NCBI RefSeq assembly: GCF_010669285.1 | Contig: NZ_CP048711.1 | Span: forward strand, 1,240,001-1,304,000 | Source of the DNA: Kineobactrum salinum | GTDB taxonomy: Bacteria; Pseudomonadota; Gammaproteobacteria; Pseudomonadales; Halieaceae | Direction of reading: 5' to 3' | Length of the DNA stretch: 64,000 bases | Shown here: in pieces, positions 38,754 to 47,480 of the stretch | Layout: each line of letters begins with the position of its first letter | How positions within the stretch are numbered: the first letter of the stretch is position 1 | Made by a program: the position numbers and the translations under genes | The notes under the pieces: generated by a model | What the model was told of the DNA's origin: nothing | What the model saw: only the letters and a program-made list of their open reading frames with translations | Database searches by the model: none

Positions 38754-38782
38754 ACGACATAACTTCTTCGAGGTATGTATTC
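38754..38782. promoter_or_regulatory. Weak operator-like site before the MarR gene
   Basis: ACATAACTTCTTCGAGGTATGT is an imperfect palindrome with the CATAACTT core of the other cluster operators, 35-60 bases upstream of the MarR ATG. It is the least conserved of the seven sites. Confidence 0.4.
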
Positions 38783-38961
38783 TACGTTAGTCCCGGGTGT
38801 TATTGTCAACTACCCTTTACGTAAGGTTTTCGGACGAAGCTTGTTTATCCTGACCCATTTGAGACATCCTGAGGACACTTGCCACCACACAGGCAGACGC
38901 CGCCCCAATCAGCATGTGGGAAAAGGAGATCTGGCCGCGGAGTTGGCAGCCAGCCAATCGC

Positions 38962-41067
38962 TCAGAAATTGAAGCCGAGGGTGGCGCCGAAGGTTCGCGG
39001 CGGTTCGAAATAACAACCAGCCGGCCCCGGTACGGCATTGGCGCATGATGTCTTCACCACATTGTCTTCGAGGTTGCGGACATAGAGCTGGATCGACCAG
39101 CGATCGGCGGGCGCGAAATAGCCCAGGTTTAAAACCGTATGGGTGTTGGCTTTCTGGTAATAGCCCGGCGTGTCTTGAGTATAGACAGTCCAACGGCTAC
39201 TGGTATATTTGAAGTTTAGGCTGGCGCGAATCTGCGCGCCGCTGTCGAGATCAAACGCATGCTGATAGTCGAGATTAACCGTCCAGCGTGGCGAGAACGG
39301 CAGTCTAACACCGTCGAAACTACCACCGGGCGTATCCAGAATGTCAGCCACCGCATGCAAGTACGTCACACTCACACCCAGATTGTCATTTGGGCCTGGC
39401 TTGAACCGGGAGTCCAGTTGGATGCCATGAACTGTTGATTTTTCGGCATTGTAAACCAGATTTTGCGCGGTTGTCTGGTCGCGCGCGCTAATCTGATAGT
39501 TCTCGTAGTCATAGTAAAACCCTTCCAGATTCAGCGTTAAGGCACCATCCGCCAAGCGGTTTTTTACCCCCGCCACGTAGGCAACCAGCGTAACCGGCTC
39601 GAATGGCTTGGCCGCCGGCTCCCCGAGCACCTGCGGTCCGGTACTGAACCCGCCCGGCGTAAAGCCTGATGAAATATTGGCGTAAAGCATGGAATCGGTC
39701 GCCACATCAAATTCGACGCCTCCTTTCCAGTCCACTCGGTCCTCGTCAAGCCGGCCTTCATAGGCATTCACGACCAACAGGTCTCCCGTCGTCGCCGAAA
39801 AGGTGGAATTGGACCCATCCACGCTTTTGACATTCTCGGAATAGCGCACACCGCCCGTAACGCGGAATGCATCGGTCAGCGCATAGGTTCCCTGGCCGTA
39901 GACGGCGAAGCCGTGGGCTGCCGCATCAAGCACATTGAAGAATCGTACCACCGGCACCGGCGCCACATCGAAAGCGGAGTAAATATCCTCATCGAAATAG
40001 TAGATGCCGAACAGACCTTCAACCCTGTCGGCCGTGACGTTGAGGCGCGCTTCGTGACTTTGCCCCTCCGAGGTTTCGGGATTCAGTAACTGAACAGCCG
40101 GTGGCCCTGAAAAAAGACCGCTGTTTGAATCCTGGTCCAAATAACTGTAGCCGCCTATGTAGATCAACGTGAGACTGTCGCTGAAATCGTGGCGCAACGT
40201 CAGACTGCCCTGGTAAACATCCACATCGTACTTGTATCCCTCCTCTTCGGCGTCGAAGAGAACGCAGGCGCCGTCAGCAATCGAGCACTCGAGATTGGGA
40301 TCGTTTATCAACGTATTGCCGATTCCTCCTTCACTGGTGTAGGTCAATACGCCAGTAAGCTCTGTAGCAACTCCGGGGGTCCATACCAGGGTTTGCCGCA
40401 CCGCGGTACTGTCCTGGTCATCCAATTGATTCCTGGGTTCGATATAGCCATCATGGCGTTTGTGTGTAACCGCAGTCCGCGATAGGAGGGTATCTGAAAC
40501 CGGAATATCGATACCCGCCATCCCCTGGAAACTGCTGTAATTGCCGGCTTCCAGAAAACCGTCAAAAGCGAAACTATCGCCGGGAGTACGACTCATCACA
40601 TTGACGACACCGCCAGTCGAGTTGCGGCCGTACAGCGTACCTTGAGGACCGGGAAGAATTTCCACGCGGTCAACATCAAAGAACGCCGTACCCGCCATGG
40701 ATTGAGGAAGATAAATGCCATTTAAATTAAGCGCAACGTTGGCGTCGGCGTTCGGCGAGGCCAGCGCCTGGCCTACACCGCGAATATAGATATTCGCCCG
40801 CGAACGGATTGGGGCGACCGCGACGCCAGTCGCCAGATTGGTGATTTGCACAAGATTGGTAACGCCGAGGTCGGTGAGACGTTTATTATCGACTACCGAT
40901 ACAGCAGCCGACACTTTTTGTAGAGTCTCCGATTTCTTCTGTGCCGTAACGACAACTTCTTCATAGATGGCTTCACTATTTCTACCGAAGGCTTGCCCGC
41001 CAATCGGCAGAGTCAATGGCAGAATCAACAGAGAACCGGCAATACGAATGGAGATTCCCTTACCCAT
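38962..41067 (-). CDS. TonB-dependent outer-membrane receptor
   Basis: From ATG 41067, with GGAGG five bases upstream, the product is 701 residues: signal peptide (IRIAGSLLILPLTLPIGGQAFG), TonB box region (YEEVVVTAQKKSETLQKVSAAVSVV), a plug with VDRVEILPGPQGTLYGRNSTGGVVNV and a barrel ending FGATLGFNF. It diverges from an exported esterase across an operator-bearing intergenic region. Receptor and esterase probably act on the same ester-type substrate. Confidence 0.94.
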   Translation of the reverse strand: MGKGISIRIAGSLLILPLTLPIGGQAFGRNSEAIYEEVVVTAQKKSETLQKVSAAVSVVDNKRLTDLGVTNLVQITNLATGVAVAPIRSRANIYIRGVGQALASPNADANVALNLNGIYLPQSMAGTAFFDVDRVEILPGPQGTLYGRNSTGGVVNVMSRTPGDSFAFDGFLEAGNYSSFQGMAGIDIPVSDTLLSRTAVTHKRHDGYIEPRNQLDDQDSTAVRQTLVWTPGVATELTGVLTYTSEGGIGNTLINDPNLECSIADGACVLFDAEEEGYKYDVDVYQGSLTLRHDFSDSLTLIYIGGYSYLDQDSNSGLFSGPPAVQLLNPETSEGQSHEARLNVTADRVEGLFGIYYFDEDIYSAFDVAPVPVVRFFNVLDAAAHGFAVYGQGTYALTDAFRVTGGVRYSENVKSVDGSNSTFSATTGDLLVVNAYEGRLDEDRVDWKGGVEFDVATDSMLYANISSGFTPGGFSTGPQVLGEPAAKPFEPVTLVAYVAGVKNRLADGALTLNLEGFYYDYENYQISARDQTTAQNLVYNAEKSTVHGIQLDSRFKPGPNDNLGVSVTYLHAVADILDTPGGSFDGVRLPFSPRWTVNLDYQHAFDLDSGAQIRASLNFKYTSSRWTVYTQDTPGYYQKANTHTVLNLGYFAPADRWSIQLYVRNLEDNVVKTSCANAVPGPAGCYFEPPRTFGATLGFNF

Positions 41068-41129
41068 GCTCACCTCCCCAACAAATTTTATTTGATATTT
41101 GCAGTCAATTTATAACACTATTGACTTGG

Positions 41130-41160
41130 CAAGTATGTTATCTCACCATAAGGTATTATG
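41130..41160. promoter_or_regulatory. Operator-like site between the divergent TonB receptor and esterase
   Basis: GTATGTTATCTCACCATAAGG is followed by TATTATG. The minus strand gives GAGATAACATACTT and the plus strand CCATAAGGTATT, both variants of the ATAAC-N-TA half-site. The site touches the esterase start codon, so binding would block that gene directly. Confidence 0.5.
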
Positions 41161-42212
41161 TCAATGCATTATTGTTGCAATCTCCAATCTACCTGGCACC
41201 CGAAACAATGGGGGACTGCGGTCGCGGGCCTTGTGCTGATTGTATTGTCGCTTGCAAACCCGGGCCTGGCATGGGCGCAGAGCAATGTGCCTGATGATAA
41301 CTTGACCGAATCTGCGGAAATGCCGGTCCTCTCGGTAAGTCCCGTCGTCATCCCGGCTCCCGGCCGTGGTCAAGGCCTGAGTGTGCGAGTTTCGGCACCC
41401 CTGACCGGCAGCGATCTGCCGATTATCGTTTTTGCCCATGGCAATGCGCTCTCGTCAGACGACTATGCCCCACTCGTCAATTACTGGGCCAGCCAGGGTT
41501 TCGTAGTGATTCAACCCACCTTCCTGGACGCTGCTGTACTGAACCTGGCGCCGGGCGATCCGCGCAGGCCTTCGATCTGGCGTTATCGTGTCGAGGATAT
41601 GAAACGCGTGCTGGAAAATCTCGACCTGATCGAGAACACGGTTCCCGGCCTGGAAGGACGGATGAACAGGGATCGCATCGCTGCGGCCGGCCATTCCTAT
41701 GGCGGAATCACCGCAGGCATGCTGCTGGGCGCCCGGGTTATCAGGCCGGATGGCACGAAACAGGATCTGTCCGACCCGCGAATCGATGTCGGCATCCTCC
41801 TTGCCACGGCAGGCAGGGGCGGCGAGGATTTGAGCGACTTCGCTGTTCGCAATTTTCCGTTTATGAACCCGAGTTTCGCCGAGATGACGCGGCCCGTGCT
41901 GGTTATTGCGGGGATCGGGACATCTCTCCCCTGACTGTTCGGGGACCGGACTGGTACACCGACCCCTACTCCTTGAGCACCGGAAAAAAGTGCCTGGTGA
42001 CGCTGTTTGGAGCAAAGCACATGCTCGGCGGCATTGCCGGTAGAGAAATGAAATTAACGGAGCATGAAAGTCCGGAGTATGTCGCCGCAGTACAGCAGCT
42101 ATCTTCGGCTTACCTGCGTAGCGCATTTTTTCCCACTGACACCAGCTGGTCAGTGGCGCGCAGAAGGCTGACTGAAGTGTCCGACCCCTTGGGCGAGGTC
42201 AAATGCAAGTGA
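41158..42212 (+). CDS. Exported alpha/beta hydrolase (esterase), frameshifted
   Basis: The N-terminal segment has a hydrophobic signal (VAGLVLIVLSLANPGLAWA), an oxyanion loop FAHGNALS and the nucleophile elbow GHSYGG. Its frame stops at 41932-41934. Adding one G to the G4 run at 41910-41913 restores AGDRDISPLTV, with the catalytic Asp, and continues into FGAKHMLGGI, with the catalytic His, to TAA-equivalent stop at 42212. The corrected protein has about 350 residues and resembles chlorophyllase/PET-hydrolase-like periplasmic esterases. ATG 41164 is an alternative start. Confidence 0.85.
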
Positions 42213-42293
42213 TTCAGTTCCTGTCCCCGCTTTTGCGGACTGGGCCCGCAAGCGTGGTTTGAAAAGCCTTCACCTGGCCTATTCAATATCCTG

Positions 42294-43334
42294 TCACGAG
42301 CGCGTGCTGTTTTCCGCCTCGATCATTTTCTCCAGTTTGCGGCGCACACGGACAGAGCCTTCATCGATGCGCAGCAATAGCGGTTGCAACTCCCATAAAT
42401 TCTTGTCCCCCATGCGTTCCTGCTGGGCGCGTATCATGGGTTCGTCTTCGGTCGAAAATATCTGGTTTCGCGTTCTGGCAAATTTTTCATTGAACTCAGC
42501 GTCATCGACGGCAAAATCGCGGGTGGTTGCAAAAAAATAGTGAGTCGTTAATCCTGTTTCCGGCGTCACGATATGCGCATTCATGGTGTTCATATTATTG
42601 AGCGGCCCTTCCCGGTCAGCGCCTGACGGAACATTCCCGCCACTCAGCGTCATCACAGCCGGTGGCGACCATTCGACATTATTCCAATAATCGACACGGT
42701 CCTCCTCGGTAATATTCCGGATGGAGCGCATCAAGGGAGACGGCACTTCATCCAGGCAATCCCGCAAAATGGTCACACGGTCGCCGGTTTCTGCTACTTT
42801 GGCGCGGGTACGGGTAAAAGCGCCTGAGCCCAGGGTCGAGGCATGCAGAAAATCAACGTGGGTAAGATCAAGAATATTGTCCACGAAAAGCTGGTAATTG
42901 CCGTGACCACAAAGATAACCCTTGCTGAACGCCGTCTCCGGGGCGGTTTCCAGGAAGCTGAGGTCACGCAGAAAATCCAGATTCGCGGTTTCAGGCTCGC
43001 CCATCCAGATCCAGATACCGCGATAGGCTTCAGCAACAGCATAGTGTTTGACCGCCATGCTTTGCAGAATTTTACCGTGCGGATTGAAAACGCACTTGCC
43101 ACAACCGTCAAAGGTGAGACCGTGATAACCGCAGGCGATGGTTCCATTTTCCACCTTCCCCTTGCTGAGCGGCGCAAATCGATGCGGGCAACGGTCGTGG
43201 ACCGCGCAAACCTTGCCGCCGCTGTCGCGAAACAGGACCACGGGTTCATCAAGGTACCGCCTGGCAAGCATGCCGCCCGCTTCAACCTCATCCGACCAGG
43301 CAGCCATGTACCAGCAGTTGCGAAGATAGCTCAT
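42294..43334 (-). CDS. Rieske oxygenase, VanA/phthalate-dioxygenase type (probable O-demethylase)
   Basis: From ATG 43334 (GGGGAGA upstream) the 346-residue protein begins MSYLRNCWYMAAWSDEV, typical of vanillate O-demethylase oxygenase subunits. The Rieske ligands are CPHRFAPLSKG and CGYHGLTF; the iron site is NILDLTHVDFLHAS. No VanB-type reductase lies beside it, so electrons may come from the ferredoxin system at 10.6-12.1 kb. Demethylation of a methoxybenzoate to a catecholic acid would feed the extradiol route, but the true substrate is unknown. Confidence 0.9.
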   Translation of the reverse strand: MSYLRNCWYMAAWSDEVEAGGMLARRYLDEPVVLFRDSGGKVCAVHDRCPHRFAPLSKGKVENGTIACGYHGLTFDGCGKCVFNPHGKILQSMAVKHYAVAEAYRGIWIWMGEPETANLDFLRDLSFLETAPETAFSKGYLCGHGNYQLFVDNILDLTHVDFLHASTLGSGAFTRTRAKVAETGDRVTILRDCLDEVPSPLMRSIRNITEEDRVDYWNNVEWSPPAVMTLSGGNVPSGADREGPLNNMNTMNAHIVTPETGLTTHYFFATTRDFAVDDAEFNEKFARTRNQIFSTEDEPMIRAQQERMGDKNLWELQPLLLRIDEGSVRVRRKLEKMIEAENSTRS

Positions 43335-43473
43335 CGAAAATCTCCCCATAAATTCACAACCAATAGGCGCGATCCAATAATCAATGGTAATCCCATTGAT
43401 GAAAGCCCGGAATTATCCATTTGAACTTCTGATGTGTGGTGAAATTGTAACTGATAGCGCCCGCTTACACCAC

Positions 43474-43504
43474 CCTTAATAAGTTATTAGGTAATAAGTT
43501 ATTG
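43474..43504. promoter_or_regulatory. Doubled operator half-site before the VanA-type Rieske gene
   Basis: AATAAGTTATT occurs twice (43478-43488 and 43493-43503), 15 bases apart. On the minus strand each copy reads AATAACTTATT, the half-site seen before the Rieske dioxygenase and LigB-like genes. It lies about 145 bases from the ATG. Confidence 0.55.
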
Positions 43505-43550
43505 CAGAGATGCACCATAAGTGCATGGTGGCAGAGCCCGCTACACCCCT

Positions 43551-43821
43551 TCAACATCGCTTTATACATCCGCTCGAACAGCGCTCCGTATGGCGACGCA
43601 CCCGTGATTCCTGGCTGGGACGACTGCCAAAATCGTCATTGATGGCGACGGCGATTGCATCCCGATGGCGCTCCAGCAGGCCGGCCAATTTCTGCAGATG
43701 CGTGCTCCGCTCATGCAGCGAGGGATAGGGATACCTGCGCGATGCTGCACGCTGCGCAGCAAACACTGTGCGCAAACGCGCCCGCTGAATCCTCCGGGGC
43801 ACATTCGGCGGGACTGGACAT
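43551..43821 (-). pseudogene. Remnant of a coniferyl-aldehyde-dehydrogenase-like gene (N-terminus only)
   Basis: The segment encodes LRTVFAAQRAASRRYP, then HERSTHLQKLAGLLERHRDA and AINDDFGSRPSQES, the N-terminal part of coniferyl aldehyde dehydrogenase-type ALDHs. An apparent original start (MSSPAECAPED from 43821) is in a different frame, and homology ends abruptly around 43590. Only about 70 of roughly 470 residues remain, so this is a truncated relic at the edge of the catabolic cluster. Confidence 0.65.
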
Positions 43822-43894
43822 GAGGCCCCCTGTCCAGCACGGGATATCGGGTGGTGCCATTCCAGCCGAACCGGGCTTCTTTGTGGGCGTAGCC

Positions 43895-44004
43895 CATGAT
43901 GGTGCGCTTCCTTCGTCAGCGCACCCTATCAACTGGTGGTCATCAGGGATTCGCGCGGGCTCGCAGCCGCATAGGGTGCGTTGAGGCACGAAACGCACCG
44001 GGTA
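43895..44004. repeat. REP-like inverted repeats
   Basis: Two short hairpins share GGTGCG arms: GGTGCGC with GCGCACC (about 43898-43923), and GGTGCGTT with AACGCACC around GAGGCACGA (about 43977-44001). The second resembles palindromes scattered through many gammaproteobacterial genomes. The surrounding 43.8-44.2 kb shows no gene I can support. Confidence 0.5.
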
Positions 44005-44192
44005 TGGCTCGGAGCGATTGTGGTGATACCGTTGGGGCGCGTTCTTTGTCGGCATGGCTTGTAAGTCAAGCGAAATCCGGCCGGGAGATCTCAAAGCGTT
44101 TATGGGGTAGAGCCCAAAGCGGTTTAGTGAAGCCGGCCCGTCCCTCGTTGATTGGGTAGAGCCCCGGACTGCCCGAGCTGGCGGCCAAACGC

Positions 44193-44214
44193 AAAACCCC
44201 ACCGGGCGGTGGGG
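44193..44214 (-). terminator. Rho-independent terminator of tRNA-Val
   Basis: CCCCACC (44197-44203), GGGC loop and GGTGGGG (44208-44214) form a stem; on the minus strand it is followed by TTTT (forward A 44193-44196). It begins a few bases after the tRNA 3' end. Confidence 0.75.
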
Positions 44215-44220
44215 CAAATT

Positions 44221-44297
<77 letters not shown>

Positions 44298-44416
44298 GCT
44301 GTTTACAGGGGGGCGATTATAAAGGAGCCTTGTAGCAGCAAGCAAGCCCCGGGTTACCGAACAGTGCGCCGAAGCGTCATCCGTCTTGACACCATTGCGG
44401 GTCCCCCGGGTTATTT

Positions 44417-46135
44417 CTACGGACCGGCTTCGTAAACAATCTCGCCATTGATGATGGTCGCCTTTACCACTGTCTCGTGCAGCTTTTGTGCCGGTACTTT
44501 ATGGGGGTCCTGGTTGACCACAACCAGGTCGGCGATCATGCCTGGCGCGATCCGGCCGACACGGTCGTCGTGCCCCATTTGCCTGGCCGCGTTGACCGTG
44601 TACATTGCCAGCGCTTCATCCACCGTAATAGCCTGGCCCTTGCCAAAGGACTCGCCCCCGCCAAGGGTCTCACGCGTCACCAATGTTTCGACACCGATCC
44701 ATGGGTTGACCGCTGGCACAACGGACCAGTCTGAACCCGGCACTACCAGGGCCCCGGCATCGATCATGTCGCGCACCGGCCAGACGCGCTCTATGCGTTC
44801 GGGTCCGACTGCTGCGATGATGCTGTCGTTGATCGGCGACGGCGCCCATAGATAGGGGGATACTTCATAGGTTGCGCCCATCGCGCGGGCGCGAGGCAGG
44901 TCCTCTTCGGATACAAAGGTGCAGTGGCCGACGTTGTGAAGCAGGCCACTGAAACCGTTGGCCTCACGCGCCGCAGCAATGGCATCCAGGCCCCGGCGCA
45001 CGGCAGCGTCACCCGCGGCATGGAATTTGACCGTCAAACCCTGGACATCGAAGTCCGTCACGACCTTTTTAACGTCCTCGTCCGAATACATGAGTATGCC
45101 TTTGCGGCTGGCCTCATCGTCCCGCCCCTCCACGATATCGGCGTAGGGCTCCAGCATCGCACCCGTATGGCTGTCAGTTGGCACACCATCCAGGTATAGC
45201 TTTACACAATCCGGCGACAGGCGCTCACGGGCGTAGAGCTGGCGCCGCTGAATCAATGATTCCACATCCTTGGGGTCCTCACGCCGCCCGCCCAAACACA
45301 GCCGCACGCGCTGTTTCAGGTCGCCATCATCAGCCAGAGCGGCAAAGGCTTCCGCTTCCGCCTCACCCGTCGTCGCAGAAACAAAAGAGGTGATGCCACC
45401 CGCGAGCATGGTGTCAAGCGACCATCGTACCGCAGCCTTGCGCTGCGCAAGATTCGGCGGTGGCACCAGATCGGCAATCAACTGTTGCGCATTTTCCCTG
45501 GTCACGCCGGTGGGATCACCGTTGCTGTCTCTCTCGATAACACCCCCGGGAGGATCAGGCGTGTCTCTGCTTATGCCCGCTTGTTCGAGCGCCATGGTGT
45601 TCACCCAGTCACTGTGTCCACTGGTATCCGTCAAAATTACCGGATTGTTGGGAGCCACCCTGTCCAGCAGCTCACGGTGCGGTATTCCGCCGAGGGTCGG
45701 GGCGTCCCATTGGCCGCCAGTAATCCATTCGCCGGGCTCGGCCGCCTCTACACACTGTGCGACCTTGTCCAGTACCTGCTGCAACGATGAGCCCTGCGCA
45801 AATTTACAGGCATTTTCCCGCAGACCTGCCATCATCGGATGCACATGCATCTCGTGGAACCCGGGCAGGACGGTATCACCCTGCAAGTCGCGTACCTCGG
45901 TACCTTCTCCCTTGAACTGGCTGACGAGATCCGAAGCTCCTACCGCCAGAATAACTCCCTTGGCACCAATGGCCATCGCTTCCGCCTGTCCGTCCACGGT
46001 ATAAATCGATCCGTTGGTCAGTATCAAGGTCGCCTGGCCGTCTTCCAGCTCAAGTGCCTGGGACAGCGCCAGCTGGCTTGCGAGCGCTGCCGCAACACCA
46101 CAGACGATCGTTCGGGGTAGCTGTAGAAATCTCAT
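44417..46135 (-). CDS. Amidohydrolase family protein, YtcJ-like, exported
   Basis: The 572-residue protein has a signal peptide (MRFLQLPRTIVCGVAAALASQLALS) and the amidohydrolase_3 layout: PGFHEMHVHP metal His pair (about 93-100), a Lys-containing VKLYLDG segment, KFHAAGDAAVRRGLDA, HNVGHCTFV and PGSDWSVV with the metal Asp. YtcJ-type enzymes hydrolyse amide or related bonds of varied small molecules. It is a single gene next to tRNA-Val; no partner is evident and the substrate is unknown. Confidence 0.88.
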   Translation of the reverse strand: MRFLQLPRTIVCGVAAALASQLALSQALELEDGQATLILTNGSIYTVDGQAEAMAIGAKGVILAVGASDLVSQFKGEGTEVRDLQGDTVLPGFHEMHVHPMMAGLRENACKFAQGSSLQQVLDKVAQCVEAAEPGEWITGGQWDAPTLGGIPHRELLDRVAPNNPVILTDTSGHSDWVNTMALEQAGISRDTPDPPGGVIERDSNGDPTGVTRENAQQLIADLVPPPNLAQRKAAVRWSLDTMLAGGITSFVSATTGEAEAEAFAALADDGDLKQRVRLCLGGRREDPKDVESLIQRRQLYARERLSPDCVKLYLDGVPTDSHTGAMLEPYADIVEGRDDEASRKGILMYSDEDVKKVVTDFDVQGLTVKFHAAGDAAVRRGLDAIAAAREANGFSGLLHNVGHCTFVSEEDLPRARAMGATYEVSPYLWAPSPINDSIIAAVGPERIERVWPVRDMIDAGALVVPGSDWSVVPAVNPWIGVETLVTRETLGGGESFGKGQAITVDEALAMYTVNAARQMGHDDRVGRIAPGMIADLVVVNQDPHKVPAQKLHETVVKATIINGEIVYEAGP

Positions 46136-46284
46136 AAAACCTTACACTCCAGAAAATCCATGGGGAAGAGTAACGCTAATGAGCGGGAAGGTCGAGCAGG
46201 AGAACTTGGGAAGAAGAACGTGCGAAGTCGTCACCGCGGAGCATATCACCCCGCGTTCCGCCGCTCTTCGCTTGCACCGCGAGG

Positions 46285-47465
46285 TTAGTTGGAGAAGCGT
46301 TCGTACAACGTTACCACCGCCGCCCCGACCAAACCGATATTGTGCTGAAGCCCAAAGCGCGCACCCTGCACCTGACGGGCCTCTGCACAGCCACGCAGTT
46401 GCCAGACAATCTCACAACACTGGGCAATTCCAGTAGCGCCGATAGGATGACCTTTGGACATCAGCCCCCCGATGGATTGACAACTACGCTGCCGCCGTAA
46501 GTATTCTGATTGTCCGCAATAAATCTCGTTGCCTCACCCTCCCCGCATAGCTGAAGCGCCTCATAGCTAACCACTTCGTTCGTGGTAAAGCAATCGTGCA
46601 GCTCCACCACGTCAATCTCCTGGGGGCCGACACCAGACGCCTCGAACACTTCGGCAGCAGCCCGACTTGTATTACCATATCCACAGGCCATCAAGGCATC
46701 AGACCAGGATTCAGGCGTATCGGTCACCATTGATTGCGCCCTTATGGCAACAGCATTATTTATACCCTTCTGCTTTGCAAAACTGGATCCCACGATAATC
46801 GCAGCGGCAGCTCCGCATGTAGGAGGACAAGCCATGTACTTTGTCAGGTAGTCACCGTACAGAACCGGTGCAGAAACCACCTGCTCAAAGCTGAGGGGTG
46901 CTGTCATCACGGCAAAAGGATTGTTACTTGCGTGTGCCCGTGATTTCACGGCGACCTTTGCAAATATGTCAGAGTTCGCGCCGTACTTTTCCATATAGTG
47001 CATGCCGGCCGCCCCAAACCAGCGCAGAATGTCCCCATGGGCGCTCAACGGATACTGGTGTTCATCCAGAACCCGGTCAATACGCGATCCCACCATCTCG
47101 GTCGTGAAATCCAGAGGAATCGCCCCTGATGGCATTTCGTCAAATCCCACTACCAGCACACAATCAGAGGCGCCGCTTTCGACCAGCTGCCTTGCCACAA
47201 ACAGCCCACTTGATCCAGATGCGCAAGCGTTGTTAATGTTGATGATAGGGATGCCCGTTTGCATTACATCATAGATAGCATGCTGACCCGAACCAGTTAC
47301 CTCATAAACATGTGAAGCAAATGCCTGGCCGATATCGCCAACTTCAAGACCAGCATCGCTCATTGCAATGCGAATAGATTCAGCTGCCATCTCACGGAAC
47401 GGTTTGTTGCTGCCAGGCTTCGAGAATTTCACCATCCCGACACCAGCGACCAATGCGGTTTGCAC
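46285..47465 (-). CDS. Thiolase family protein (SCP-x/acetyl-CoA acetyltransferase type), frameshifted near C-terminus
   Basis: This enzyme performs CoA-dependent C-C cleavage or condensation. The nucleophile Cys81 lies in [10 protein letters not shown]; a second region carries [10 protein letters not shown]. The frame stops at 46461 just after VVNPSGG. Adding one G to the coding-strand G6 run (forward C 46465-46470) restores [19 protein letters not shown], with the catalytic GHP His, then WQLRG and [12 protein letters not shown], to TAA at 46285-46287. The corrected length is 393 residues, normal for the family. It is last in an operon with ligase, cupin, amidohydrolase and TonB receptor. 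Confidence 0.88.
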
Positions 47466-47480
47466 GTTTGCTACTCCTAT

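Noticed and set aside
43551-44220. Possible CRISPR or tandem repeat array in the gene-poor region before tRNA-Val
   Set aside because: Only two short palindromes of REP type are present, without regular spacing or repeated units.
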